Part shown: one piece after another, positions 45,011 to 54,382 of the stretch
Position numbering within the stretch: the first letter of the stretch is position 1
How the letters are laid out: each line of letters starts with the position of its first letter
Assembly (NCBI GenBank): GCA_017853575.1
Contig: JAFMJI010000010.1
Coordinates: 1 to 64,000 of the forward strand
Direction: 5' to 3'
DNA: 64,000 nucleotides
Source of the DNA: Chitinophagaceae bacterium
Lineage (GTDB): Bacteria > Bacteroidota > Bacteroidia > Chitinophagales > Chitinophagaceae
Notes under the pieces: generated by a model
Seen by the model: the letters and a program-made list of their open reading frames with translations, nothing else
Database searches by the model: none
Told to the model about the DNA's origin: nothing
Made by a program: the position numbers and the translations under genes

Positions 45011-46809
45011 TACTGCTGGTCTTCTGCATAGATGCGTTCTATTGCATCTGCATATTTTTCAGTGATTATTTTTCTTTTCAACTTCAGTGTTGGAGTAAGT
45101 TCACCTCCATTGATGGTCCACTCACTGTTGAGCAATTCAAATTTTTTGACTTGTTCAATATGATTAAACTGGACGTTGAATTTCTCTACAATTGATTTGT
45201 AATATTCCAAGACCTTCGGGTGCTTAATCATCTCATCGTTTGATTGATGAGGGATGTCATTTTTTTCACACCAGGTTTTTAAGTTTGCAAACGCAGGCAC
45301 AATCAATGCTGCAGTGAATTTTCTTTCTGGTCCAACCACCATCATCTGTTCAATGAAAGGTGATTCCTTCATTTTATTTTCAATAGGTTGTGGCGCAACG
45401 TATTTACCACCACTGGTTTTGAAAATTTCTTTTTTCCTGTCTGTTATTTTCAGAAAGTCCCCTTCCACCCATGCGCCAATGTCACCAGTGTGAAACCAAT
45501 TGTCTTTGTCGATGCATTCTGCAGTAAGATCTGGTCTCTTGTAATATCCCATCATTACATTTGTGCCTCTGCAACAAATTTCTCCATCTTCGGCAAGTTT
45601 AACCTCTACGTGTTTGATGCGCTGACCAACCGTTCCAAATCTTCTTCCATTTGGGGGGAAGCGGTTTACTGAAATCACAGGAGATGTTTCAGTTAGTCCA
45701 TATCCTTCCATCACAACAATTTTTGCTGCGGTAAAAATTCGCAATAGCCTAACCTGACAAGCAGCAGCACCAGTTACGATCGCTTTTACATTGCCTCCCA
45801 ATGCTTCTCTCCATTTTGAGAAAATCAATTTATTTGCAATGGCCAGTTGAAGATTGTAAATCAGCCCTTGGTTTTTATTCAATTCAAATTTATTGGCAAC
45901 ACCAACTGCCCAAAAGAAAAGATTCTTCTTCACGCCAGTTAACTCTCTTCCCTTGGCCATGATCTTTTCATACACTTTCTCCAACAGTCTCGGAACAGTT
46001 GTGAACAAGGTTGGTTTAACCTCTTTCAAATTATCACCTACAGAGTCAATGCTTTCTGCATAATAAATGGAAACACCAATATACATGTAGATATAACTCA
46101 CCATCCTTTCAAAAATGTGATTGAGTGGCAGAAAGCTCAGGCATCGATCACTGGGATTGGCAACTTCAGAAACAATTTCTTCCACATTAATCACATTTTC
46201 CATGATGTTCTTATGGCTCAACATCACACCTTTTGGAAAGCCAGTTGTGCCAGAAGTATATAAAATGGTGGCCAATTCCTCCGGACGGATAGCATTTTTT
46301 ATGGAACTCAATTTATCAAGATCTTCCTTGGTTCCTGATTGTAACAGTTCTTTCCAATGCAATACACCACTTAATTCATTGAAAGCATATACTGCCTGAA
46401 CAGAAGGTGTTTTAGACCGGACCGATGCTACTTTGTCATATAATTCCTTGTCACTAACAAACACAACTTTGATGGATGCATCGTTAAAAATGAATTCCAA
46501 TTCATTGGCACTGATGGTAGGGTAGATGGGCGTAAGAACGGCACCTGTTTGTTGCACAGCAAGATCCAACATCAACCATTCAGGACGATTGTTGCTGAGC
46601 ACTGCAATTTTATCTCTGCCCTCAATTGATCCATCTTGATATCCTATGCCAGTATGCAGCAGTCCCATACTCATGCTGTCTACCAATTGACGAACTTCCT
46701 GCGTGCTGTATTTTTTCCAAACACCATTTTCCTTCGCAGCAAACATATCCTCTTGAGGCATCCGTTGCAATTGCCAGTCTAAGCAATCGAATAATCTTGT
46801 GGGTGTCAT
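45007..46809 (-). CDS. long-chain fatty acid-CoA ligase
   Basis: A 600-residue AMP-forming ligase that activates long-chain fatty acids with ATP and CoA. The adenylation signature is LYTSGTTGFPKGVMLSHKN near residue 190, followed by GYGLTETSPVIS, WFHTGDIGAW, and FKTSGGKYVAPQPIENKMKE. The C-terminal lid Lys lies in GGELTPTLKLKRKII. No signal peptide. The ATG at 46809 is followed upstream by the composite repeat at 46810-46946; the repeat translates in frame as a false N-terminal extension. Confidence 0.93.
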   Translation of the reverse strand: MTPTRLFDCLDWQLQRMPQEDMFAAKENGVWKKYSTQEVRQLVDSMSMGLLHTGIGYQDGSIEGRDKIAVLSNNRPEWLMLDLAVQQTGAVLTPIYPTISANELEFIFNDASIKVVFVSDKELYDKVASVRSKTPSVQAVYAFNELSGVLHWKELLQSGTKEDLDKLSSIKNAIRPEELATILYTSGTTGFPKGVMLSHKNIMENVINVEEIVSEVANPSDRCLSFLPLNHIFERMVSYIYMYIGVSIYYAESIDSVGDNLKEVKPTLFTTVPRLLEKVYEKIMAKGRELTGVKKNLFFWAVGVANKFELNKNQGLIYNLQLAIANKLIFSKWREALGGNVKAIVTGAAACQVRLLRIFTAAKIVVMEGYGLTETSPVISVNRFPPNGRRFGTVGQRIKHVEVKLAEDGEICCRGTNVMMGYYKRPDLTAECIDKDNWFHTGDIGAWVEGDFLKITDRKKEIFKTSGGKYVAPQPIENKMKESPFIEQMMVVGPERKFTAALIVPAFANLKTWCEKNDIPHQSNDEMIKHPKVLEYYKSIVEKFNVQFNHIEQVKKFELLNSEWTINGGELTPTLKLKRKIITEKYADAIERIYAEDQQY

Positions 46810-46946
46810 TTGGGTTGAGGGTTTTGAGTTTTGTGTTCACAGTTAACATTTCACAGTTAACGGTTATTCTATTTTCAAGATAATTCATTTTATTTCAAAA
46901 CACACAACCCACAACCCCAAAATGCTATCCGTCAACTGTCATCTGT
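46810..46946. repeat. composite GTTAAC/GTCAAC intergenic repeat (site F)
   Basis: The whole gap between the S9 peptidase stop and the ligase start is one composite repeat. The left end has GGGTTTTGAGTTTTGTGTTC and CACAGTTAAC twice (46838-46865). The right end has an inverted relative (CCGTCAACTGTCATCTG, 46929-46945), with loosely inverted TTGGGTTGAGG / CCACAACCCC flanks. The layout matches the element at 12643-12815. Confidence 0.7.
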
Positions 46947-49097
46947 TTATCGAACTATGATAGCAGGCATTTCCTTGTTCAACAAATTCTTGTAAATGAA
47001 CATGTTGTTTTCGTTGGTTGAATGAGAAGATTGATTTCCACTCCAACCGTGGCGACCTCCAGGATATACCATGAACTCAAAATGTTTCTTAGCATCCTGT
47101 AATTTTCTTACCAATTGCAAGCTGTTTTGTAAGTGAACATTATCGTCCATTGTTCCATGATAGATGCGGAGCAATCCTTTATAATTATCAACGTATGCCA
47201 TGATAGAACCTGCTGCATATCCTTGCGGATTTTCTTTTGGAGTATCCATGTAACGCTCTGTATAGTGACTATCATACAAATGCCAATCCGTTACACTTCC
47301 ACCTGCGAGTCCATGGGTAAAATATCCAGCACCTTTTGTAAGTGCAAGGGATGTCATATATCCACCATAGCTGAATCCTGCAATGCCGACCCTGGTTGAA
47401 TCAGCTCCATTTTTTCTGAGCCATTTAACAATGGTGATCCAATCCTTCAATTCCCAATTACCCAAATTGCGGTGCATATAGTTCACGCCGTTTTTCCCAA
47501 AATGTCCGCTGGCTCTGTGATCCATGGCTACTTGTATCAAACCTTCCTTTGCCCACCATTGGGTAAGTGGACTGAATTGCCATCCATCTCTTACAGTTCC
47601 TGCATTTGGCCCCCCGTAAATATTGATCATTACAGGATATTTTTTAGATGGATCAAAATTCATTGGCCATGTGATTCTGATGGGAAGTTGGAAGAGTCCA
47701 TCTTCAGATGGGATGCGAATGATTTCTGTTTTTGCCAATGCATAATCATTGAATGCACTCCCCATGCTGTTTCCTAATTCTGCAATAATTTTTCCTTTGT
47801 TGTTTACCAATGCCAATCGATCTGGAGTTTCAGCATTGGAATAACGGGTAATAAAGTAAGTTCCTTTGGGCGACAGGTCAACACTGTGCGTATACTCTCC
47901 AAATGTCAGTCGCGTTTGGTTCCTTCCATCAAAATCAACTTTGTATAAATCTGTTCTGGTTGAATTCTGTTGTCTTGATGTGAAATAAATTACATTTTTT
48001 ATGGTGTCTATCCATTGAATATTTGTACTCCAATTGTTGCCATTCGTAATTTGATTTTTCAAACTTCCATCAGCATTGTGCAGATACAATTGATCCCAAC
48101 CATCTTTATCACTTTTAATAATCAATCCTTTGTTGGAAGCAAGAAAAATAATTCTTGATCCCATGTCATCCAATTCAACCCATGTCTTCTGTACTTCTTT
48201 ATAAAATTCTTTTTTGGAACCGTTTGCAGGATTAACAGCATAAATGATCAAACTGTCTTGACCTCTGTTCATCCACTGCACCAATACATTTGAAGCATCG
48301 GGAGTCCAATAGGGCATACCAAAATACTGATCATTCTTTTCGTTAAAATCTGCCCAAGTCATTGAACTGCCATCTGCTGATGTGATTCCCACTTTTACAG
48401 ATGGATTTACATCTCCCGATTTTGGATAACGGGTATTTTCAACATAGCCATGCTGGCCTGTTTCTCCAACAATAGGGAAGAGCGGTACATTGGTATCATC
48501 CATTCTCATGAAACAGATCGACTTGCTGTCCGGACTCCACCAATATGATTTGTATCTGCTTGGTCTTCCCAGAATTTCTTCAAAATAAACCCAGCTTGCA
48601 TAACCGTTTAATATCAAATCACTTCCATCTTTTGTGAGTCGGAATTCTTTTCCAGATGAGATTTCAATGGTGTATAAATCATTTTTTCTTGTGAAGGCAA
48701 CCCATTTTTTATCGGGAGATAAGGTAGGATTGATTTCTGCTTCAGGTGATTTGGTGAGTTGTTTTTCTTCCTTGCCGTTGACAATTAAAAACAAATCATT
48801 GTTTCTTGATTGAACAGTAACTGTTTCACCAACTTCTTTTTGAAGTGCGTTCTTGCTAGATGGAGTTTGTTTACCTGTTTTTGCATTGATCAGTATATAG
48901 CTGGTTGCAGTATCTCCATTTTCTTTTTTGCTGATCAATACTTGTTCGTCGTCCAACCAACCAATAACTTGTGGAAGTGTTTGGATGAGGGTAGGAATTT
49001 TTTCTCCTTTCAACATTTGGTTGTCTGTCAGATTTTTTTTCTGAGCAACACAAATGCTTGCTAAAAACAACAATGCAATCGATAATATTTTTTTCAT
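46947..49097 (-). CDS. exported S9 family prolyl oligopeptidase / DPP IV-like peptidase
   Basis: A 716-residue exported serine peptidase. The ATG at 49097 starts MKKILSIALLFLASICVAQ; a TTG upstream is rejected. An N-terminal beta-propeller (about 25-460) includes SDGSDLILNGYASWVYFEE-type DPP IV landmarks. The C-terminal alpha/beta-hydrolase domain has the nucleophile Ser576 in GFSYGGYM, Asp651 in TMDDNVHLQ and His683 in GGRHGWSG. These cut dipeptides after Pro or Ala in DPP IV. The M20 peptidase gene lies 15 bp upstream, suggesting a periplasmic peptide-degrading pair. Confidence 0.92.
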   Translation of the reverse strand: MKKILSIALLFLASICVAQKKNLTDNQMLKGEKIPTLIQTLPQVIGWLDDEQVLISKKENGDTATSYILINAKTGKQTPSSKNALQKEVGETVTVQSRNNDLFLIVNGKEEKQLTKSPEAEINPTLSPDKKWVAFTRKNDLYTIEISSGKEFRLTKDGSDLILNGYASWVYFEEILGRPSRYKSYWWSPDSKSICFMRMDDTNVPLFPIVGETGQHGYVENTRYPKSGDVNPSVKVGITSADGSSMTWADFNEKNDQYFGMPYWTPDASNVLVQWMNRGQDSLIIYAVNPANGSKKEFYKEVQKTWVELDDMGSRIIFLASNKGLIIKSDKDGWDQLYLHNADGSLKNQITNGNNWSTNIQWIDTIKNVIYFTSRQQNSTRTDLYKVDFDGRNQTRLTFGEYTHSVDLSPKGTYFITRYSNAETPDRLALVNNKGKIIAELGNSMGSAFNDYALAKTEIIRIPSEDGLFQLPIRITWPMNFDPSKKYPVMINIYGGPNAGTVRDGWQFSPLTQWWAKEGLIQVAMDHRASGHFGKNGVNYMHRNLGNWELKDWITIVKWLRKNGADSTRVGIAGFSYGGYMTSLALTKGAGYFTHGLAGGSVTDWHLYDSHYTERYMDTPKENPQGYAAGSIMAYVDNYKGLLRIYHGTMDDNVHLQNSLQLVRKLQDAKKHFEFMVYPGGRHGWSGNQSSHSTNENNMFIYKNLLNKEMPAIIVR

Positions 49098-49111
49098 ATT
49101 TAAAAGTTGAA

Positions 49112-50575
49112 TCAATCTCTGTAGTTCAATGCAGGTTTTCTGTTTCCAAGCAACGCTTCGTATTTATAATTTCCTTTTTGTTTTACAAATTCATCCTTGG
49201 CTTGTTGGATCAATGCAGGGTTGCTGAATAGGTCAATAGCTGTCATGGCCATTGTTTTCGCTGCAACATTCATTCCTTTTGTACCGATCTCTGTTCCGCC
49301 ACAGGCAACCGCTTGCCAGCTGTGCGCCGGCGTTCCAGGGGCCCAGGTGGCAGCTCTTAAGCCAACGGTGGGCACTGCATAACTCACATCTCCAACATCA
49401 GTTGATCCTCCACCTGCGTCTGATTCTATTTTTAGGGGCTTTACTTTTTCTGCTTCTTCAACTGCTGGATATTTAAACGTGAAGGAAGTTTGAATTTTTT
49501 CAGCAAATGCTTTTTCTTCTGCAGTGTATTTTACACCACCCACTGCTTCAAGATTTTTTTGCATGGCTTCTGCCAGGGTTTTGTTGAGCAGCAAATCATG
49601 TGTGCCGCCAATGATCTCGTAATCCATTTTTGTTTCTGTTCCCATTGCAGCAGCTTTGGCCGCATTGACTACACGTTCAAAAATTTGTTTTACTTGATCG
49701 CGCTTAGGATGTCGAACATAATAATAAACTTCAGCAAAATCTGGCACAACATTGGGAGCCTTTCCACCACTTGTGATTACATAATGTATTCTGGTTTCTT
49801 GTGGAATATGCTCTCTCATGAGGTTTACCATGTAGTTCATCGACTCAACAGCATCCAATGAAGAGCGTCCGTTTTCAGGAGAAGCGGCAGCATGTGCTGA
49901 GAGTCCATAAAATCTGAATTTTGCAGAACTGTTTGCCAAGGCACTTGTCATGGTAACTCCATTTTCATTGCCTGGATGCCAATGAACAACTGCATCTACA
50001 TTGTTGAACAAGCCTGCGCGAACCATGTATACTTTACCAGATCCGCCCTCTTCTGCGGGGCATCCAAATACCTTGATGGTTCCGGTAAGTTTTTTCTGTT
50101 CGATGAGTTTTTTGATTTCAATGCCAGCTGCTACGGAAGCTGTACCAAACAGATGGTGACCACATCCATGTCCACCTGCCTTACCTGCAATGGATTTTTT
50201 CTCAGGAACTGCTTCCTGAGCCAATCCTGGAAGGGCATCAAATTCTGCTAAGATTCCGATGACAGGCTGACCTGATCCATAAGTTGCCACAAAGGCAGTT
50301 GGAATTTCAGCCACACCTGCTTCTACCGAAAAGCCTTCCTTTTTTAAAGTCTCCTGTAATAAAGCAGAGCTTTTTACTTCTTTGTACCCCAACTCTGCAT
50401 GGTTCCATATTTGAAGGGCGATGTTTTTATATTGATCATAGGCATTTTGAAGGTTTTGAACTGCCGTAGCCTTCATGCCTTCCTCTGGTGCTGGAGCGGC
50501 CTTCTTTTTTTGTGCTGTGGTTGAAAGAGCAAGCAAGAGCAAGCCTGCTGAAGCCATCATACTGATTCGTTTCAT
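49112..50575 (-). CDS. exported M20-family metallopeptidase/amidohydrolase (AbgB-like)
   Basis: A 487-residue exported enzyme with signal MKRISMMASAGLLLLALSTTA. The metal-site motif GGHGCGHHLFGTASVAAG, the catalytic-Glu region GCPAEEGGSGKVYM, and VVHWHPGNENGVTM resemble AbgB/aminoacylase-type M20D amidohydrolases, which cleave amides such as p-aminobenzoyl-glutamate or N-acyl amino acids. The natural substrate is unknown. It lies upstream of the S9 peptidase gene in one probable operon and is divergent from the Asp-box gene. Confidence 0.88.
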   Translation of the reverse strand: MKRISMMASAGLLLLALSTTAQKKKAAPAPEEGMKATAVQNLQNAYDQYKNIALQIWNHAELGYKEVKSSALLQETLKKEGFSVEAGVAEIPTAFVATYGSGQPVIGILAEFDALPGLAQEAVPEKKSIAGKAGGHGCGHHLFGTASVAAGIEIKKLIEQKKLTGTIKVFGCPAEEGGSGKVYMVRAGLFNNVDAVVHWHPGNENGVTMTSALANSSAKFRFYGLSAHAAASPENGRSSLDAVESMNYMVNLMREHIPQETRIHYVITSGGKAPNVVPDFAEVYYYVRHPKRDQVKQIFERVVNAAKAAAMGTETKMDYEIIGGTHDLLLNKTLAEAMQKNLEAVGGVKYTAEEKAFAEKIQTSFTFKYPAVEEAEKVKPLKIESDAGGGSTDVGDVSYAVPTVGLRAATWAPGTPAHSWQAVACGGTEIGTKGMNVAAKTMAMTAIDLFSNPALIQQAKDEFVKQKGNYKYEALLGNRKPALNYRD

Positions 50576-50672
50576 TCGAAGAATTTTAGGTACACAATTT
50601 AACGGCTAATCCTTACATTTATGCAGGGGCGCTTGAATTTTTATCGTCCAATTTTATTCTAAAATCATCCAT

Positions 50673-53018
50673 ATGGTTCGTTTATTCTATTCTTTTTTGC
50701 TGTTGATTTCCTGTACAGTTGCAATTGCACAAACCAGAGATAATCAGGGTACGCTCAGACAAAATGCATTCAGTATGCATAATATATTAAGGAGCAGTTC
50801 TCCCTATAAAAGTTTACAATGGAGAAATGTGGGTCCGGATCTAATCAGCGGTAGGTGCACCGAAGTATTAGGAGTGCCAGGAAATAAAAACATCATCTAT
50901 GCTTCTTTTGCATCTGGAGGATTATGGAAAACATCCAATGCGGGTGAATCATGGGAACCATTGTCTGATAAAATCGGAACCTTGTCGATCGGATCATTTG
51001 ATGTTGCTCCCAGCAATCCAAATATTATTTATCTCGGTACAGGGGAAGCAAATATTTTCAGGGCTTCTCTTCCTGGAATGGGAGCATACAAATCAACCGA
51101 TGGTGGTAAAACATGGAATAAAATCGGGTTGACCAACACCGGTACCATCGCAAGGGTTCGTGTTCATCCCACCAATCCTAATATCGTATATGTAGCTGCT
51201 GGAGGAAATGAATGGAGTTATAACTACGACAGAGGTTTGTTCAAAACAACGGATGGTGGTAAAACATGGAAGAAAATGTTGGGCAATGATGAAAAAACCG
51301 GAGTGGTTGATATTGCCATAGATCCTTCCAACCCTGATATTATCTTGGTTTCAACATGGAACCGCATCCGAAGAAGATGGAGTGATCCAGTTCCTGAAGA
51401 TGGTGATTATATCTACAAAACAACCGATGGTGGAAATAACTGGAAAAAAATAACACTAGGGCTACCTGCAACAAAATTCACTGGAAGAATTGGATTGAGT
51501 ATTCATAAAAACAATCCAAACATCGTTTACGCTTATGTAGATAACCATACTCCGAAACGTGATCCCAAAGCTGGTGAGCTGGATCCATACGGAAGACCAA
51601 TTCAAGTAATACCTTATGGAGTGCAGGTGTACAGGAGTGATGATAAAGGAGAGTCATGGAGAAAGGTGAGTACAGAAGATGATAAACTAGAAAGATTTGC
51701 TGGAACCTATGGATGGGTATTTGGACAAATACGTGTTGATCCGAACAATCCTGATCTGGTTTATATCATGGGGGTACCACTTGCAAAATCGGTTGATGGT
51801 GGTAAAACGTTTAATGCAATGAGGTCTAACCAGAAAGGCAGTGATCCGAGTCACAGTGATAATCATGCGTTGTGGATTGATCCAAGCAACAGCAATTATA
51901 TCATCAATGGTAACGACGGGGGCGTAGTATTGAGTTATGACGGTGGCAATACCTGGAAAAATTTCTTCAGAAAAATTCCAACTACACAGTTCTATAATGT
52001 AACATATGATATGGCTACTCCATTTAATGTTCTGGGTTCAGTGCAGGATGAAGGAAGTTTTATGGGAAGTATTAAAAACACCTATGGTAAAAAACCAGTG
52101 GGTATCAAACCATGGCAGGATGCACCAGGTGGCGAAGGCACTATCATTGCAGTAGATCCAAAGGATTCGAACCTTGTTTATGCAAGTACTTTTTATGGAA
52201 GATTGCAAAAAAGTGATTTGAGAATGCCAAGGGTTGAATGGGGGAAGAAAGAAAATCCTGATTCCATTCGCTCAAAAGAAATTTTTCCAAAGAAAGCTGA
52301 TGATGAGGAAGTGCACAGAGGTGAGTGGCTTGCATTCACCATGCTTTCTCCGCATGACAACAAAAGCATTTATCATGGTTTTCAATATTTGTTTGAATCA
52401 AAAGATGCGGGTAATACCTGGAAACGTATCAGCGAGGATCTCACATACAATGATAAATCCAGGATGGGCAGAACTCCATATGCCATCAATCACCAGGCTA
52501 TTACAGCCATCGATGAATCACCATTGCAAAAAGGATTGCTTTATGTTGGTACTGATGATGGAAGGGTTTGGGTGAGAAATGCAGAAGGGGAATCCTTTAA
52601 ATTGATCATGAAAAATATTCCTCAGAATGCTCATGTATCAAGACTTGTTGCATCGAAGTTCAAAAAAAACAGGGTGTATCTCACACTCAGCAACAGAAGA
52701 GAGGATGATGACAAACCATATATATATGTATCCGAGGATAATGGAACAACTTGGAAGAGCATTGCCTCCAATCTTCCTGCATCTCCTGTAAATGTGGTTC
52801 GCGAAGACTTGCAGAATCCATCAATATTATATTGTGGAACAGATATGGGCATTTATGTTAGTAACAATGGAGGTGCATCTTGGAAATCTCTCCAATGCAA
52901 TCTGCCAGCAACAGTATCAGTACAGGATTTATTTATTCACCCAAGAGATAAACAACTCGTTATTGCAACCTATGGAAGAGGTGTCTATGTGATGGATGAT
53001 ATCAGATCAATCAAATAA
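50673..53018 (+). CDS. exported Asp-box (BNR/VPS10-like) beta-propeller protein, short form
   Basis: A 781-residue exported protein with signal MVRLFYSFLLLISCTVAIAQ. About ten Asp-box repeats such as TDGGKTWKKM and VDGGKTFNAM are visible, with DNHALWIDPSN and GNDGGVVLSY as in the longer paralogue at 6128-9271. It lacks that protein's Gly/Arg linker and C-terminal helical part. Function unknown; beta-propeller binding or hydrolysis outside the inner membrane is likely. It is followed 6 bp later by an SDR gene, so the two are one operon. Confidence 0.87.
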   Translation: MVRLFYSFLLLISCTVAIAQTRDNQGTLRQNAFSMHNILRSSSPYKSLQWRNVGPDLISGRCTEVLGVPGNKNIIYASFASGGLWKTSNAGESWEPLSDKIGTLSIGSFDVAPSNPNIIYLGTGEANIFRASLPGMGAYKSTDGGKTWNKIGLTNTGTIARVRVHPTNPNIVYVAAGGNEWSYNYDRGLFKTTDGGKTWKKMLGNDEKTGVVDIAIDPSNPDIILVSTWNRIRRRWSDPVPEDGDYIYKTTDGGNNWKKITLGLPATKFTGRIGLSIHKNNPNIVYAYVDNHTPKRDPKAGELDPYGRPIQVIPYGVQVYRSDDKGESWRKVSTEDDKLERFAGTYGWVFGQIRVDPNNPDLVYIMGVPLAKSVDGGKTFNAMRSNQKGSDPSHSDNHALWIDPSNSNYIINGNDGGVVLSYDGGNTWKNFFRKIPTTQFYNVTYDMATPFNVLGSVQDEGSFMGSIKNTYGKKPVGIKPWQDAPGGEGTIIAVDPKDSNLVYASTFYGRLQKSDLRMPRVEWGKKENPDSIRSKEIFPKKADDEEVHRGEWLAFTMLSPHDNKSIYHGFQYLFESKDAGNTWKRISEDLTYNDKSRMGRTPYAINHQAITAIDESPLQKGLLYVGTDDGRVWVRNAEGESFKLIMKNIPQNAHVSRLVASKFKKNRVYLTLSNRREDDDKPYIYVSEDNGTTWKSIASNLPASPVNVVREDLQNPSILYCGTDMGIYVSNNGGASWKSLQCNLPATVSVQDLFIHPRDKQLVIATYGRGVYVMDDIRSIK

Positions 53019-53024
53019 TCCAAC

Positions 53025-53846
53025 ATGTTTTATCAAAACAAAACTGTTTTTATTACTGGAGCTACAAGGGGGATTGGTAAAGCAATTGCATTGAAGCTTG
53101 CTAAAGAAGGTGCCAATATTGTAATTGCTGCTAAATCGGTTGAAGAAAATCCAAAACTTGGCGGTACTATTTATTCTGCTGCAGAAGAAGTTGAAAAAGC
53201 AGGTGGTAAGGCATTGGCTATTCAATGTGATATTCGTTTTGAAGAACAAATTATAGATGCAATTGACAAGGCAGTGAAAACTTTCGGGGGCATTGATATT
53301 CTCGTGAACAATGCTTCCGCTATTTCACTGACCAATACTGAACAAACAGAAGCAAAGAAATTTGACCTGATGCACGACATCAATGTGAGAGGAACTTTTT
53401 TGGTCTCCAAACATTGTATTCCCCATTTGAAAAAAGGGAAGAATCCGCACATGCTTTTTTTGTCTCCTCCCATCAACCTGCATCCAAAGTGGTTTGCAAA
53501 TCATGTTGCATACACCATCAGCAAATATGATATGAGCATGATTATGCTTGGGTTATCAGAGGAATTAAAAAAATACGCGATTGCTTCCAATGCACTGTGG
53601 CCCAAGACTACCATCGCTACTGCAGCTGTTCAAAATTTATTGGGTGGACAAGCATTGATCAATATGAGCAGAACACCGGATATCATTTCAGATGCAGCAT
53701 ATTATATTTTTCAAAAGCCTTCAAACCAATGCACTGGAAACTTTTTCATTGATGAAAAAGTATTGGCAGATGAAGGCATCAGTGATTTGTCGCACTACGC
53801 TGTAGTGCCTGGTGCAACTTTGTACAACGACCTGTTTACTGATTGA
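53025..53846 (+). CDS. HSDL2-like short-chain dehydrogenase
   Basis: A 273-residue NADP-dependent SDR similar to HSDL2. The cofactor motif is ITGATRGIGKAIALKLA and NNASAISLTNTEQT follows. The catalytic YxxxK reads YTISK (near residue 165) after FLSPPINLHPKWF, a typical HSDL2 stretch, and the end is IDEKVLADEGISDLSHYAV. HSDL2-type enzymes are linked to fatty acid or sterol metabolism; the bacterial substrate is unknown. It lies 6 bp after the Asp-box gene and overlaps the stop of convergent lptC by 11 nt. Confidence 0.88.
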   Translation: MFYQNKTVFITGATRGIGKAIALKLAKEGANIVIAAKSVEENPKLGGTIYSAAEEVEKAGGKALAIQCDIRFEEQIIDAIDKAVKTFGGIDILVNNASAISLTNTEQTEAKKFDLMHDINVRGTFLVSKHCIPHLKKGKNPHMLFLSPPINLHPKWFANHVAYTISKYDMSMIMLGLSEELKKYAIASNALWPKTTIATAAVQNLLGGQALINMSRTPDIISDAAYYIFQKPSNQCTGNFFIDEKVLADEGISDLSHYAVVPGATLYNDLFTD

Positions 53847-54372
53847 TCCTGATTTCGCTGTTGGTGATTTTATAGATTTCAAATGTTTTGAAATCCTGCG
53901 GCGCTGACAATCCTTCGCCATACATGATCATATCTGGTGTGTGGATGCTGACTGATTTTTCAGTGAAAAACTTTGCAAGGTTTTGGTCCCAGGTTAGTTC
54001 TTTGCAAAACAATGTATCTCCTTTCGTGTTGTATACTTTTACATTGTCCTTGAGATAAACAACATTTTTGTTTTCATAATAGAATGCCTGCATGGCATCC
54101 ATTTTACTCTCAATATTTTTCAGGGAGTCATAGAAGTCGACATGCAAAGTTTTTGGAAGTACAATGCGGATGGTGGAATCCTGATACCGCATAAAAACCG
54201 GTGCAACCAATCTTGCTCGCATGATTCCTGATTGGCTGATGAAACTCTCTATAGAATCTGCTTGATCTACTCCTAATTTTTTTTGAAAAAATGCATTGAC
54301 TTTTTGCTCGTCATTTTCGCAAGCCATCATCAGCATGGATGAAAGCATCAGCAAAAAGCAAATTCTGATCAC
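53836..54372 (-). CDS. lptC: LPS export protein LptC-like lipoprotein
   Basis: A roughly 178-residue envelope protein. A GTG start at 54372 gives the signal MIRICFLLMLSSMLMMAC with a lipobox, 10 bp after the upstream gene's stop. A longer GTG reading from 54417 would overlap that gene by 35 nt. The LptC/OstA-like beta-jellyroll is seen in KTLHVDFYDSL, AQAFYYENKNVVYL-like strands, VKVYNTKGDTLFCKELTWD, and MIMYGEGLSAPQDFKTFEI. LptC receives LPS from LptBFG and passes it to LptA. Bacteroidota forms are usually lipoprotein-like. The coaX and OM-barrel genes precede it on the same strand. Confidence 0.78.
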   Translation of the reverse strand: MIRICFLLMLSSMLMMACENDEQKVNAFFQKKLGVDQADSIESFISQSGIMRARLVAPVFMRYQDSTIRIVLPKTLHVDFYDSLKNIESKMDAMQAFYYENKNVVYLKDNVKVYNTKGDTLFCKELTWDQNLAKFFTEKSVSIHTPDMIMYGEGLSAPQDFKTFEIYKITNSEIRINQ

Positions 54373-54382
54373 AAAATGAAAT

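Noticed and set aside
46810-46888. 88-residue reading ahead of the acyl-CoA ligase
   Set aside because: It is the repeat element translated in a shadow frame; no signal or conserved motif is present.
10016-46946. CRISPR array
   Set aside because: The GTTAAC motifs are single, scattered, and differ in arm order; there are no regular spacers and no cas genes.
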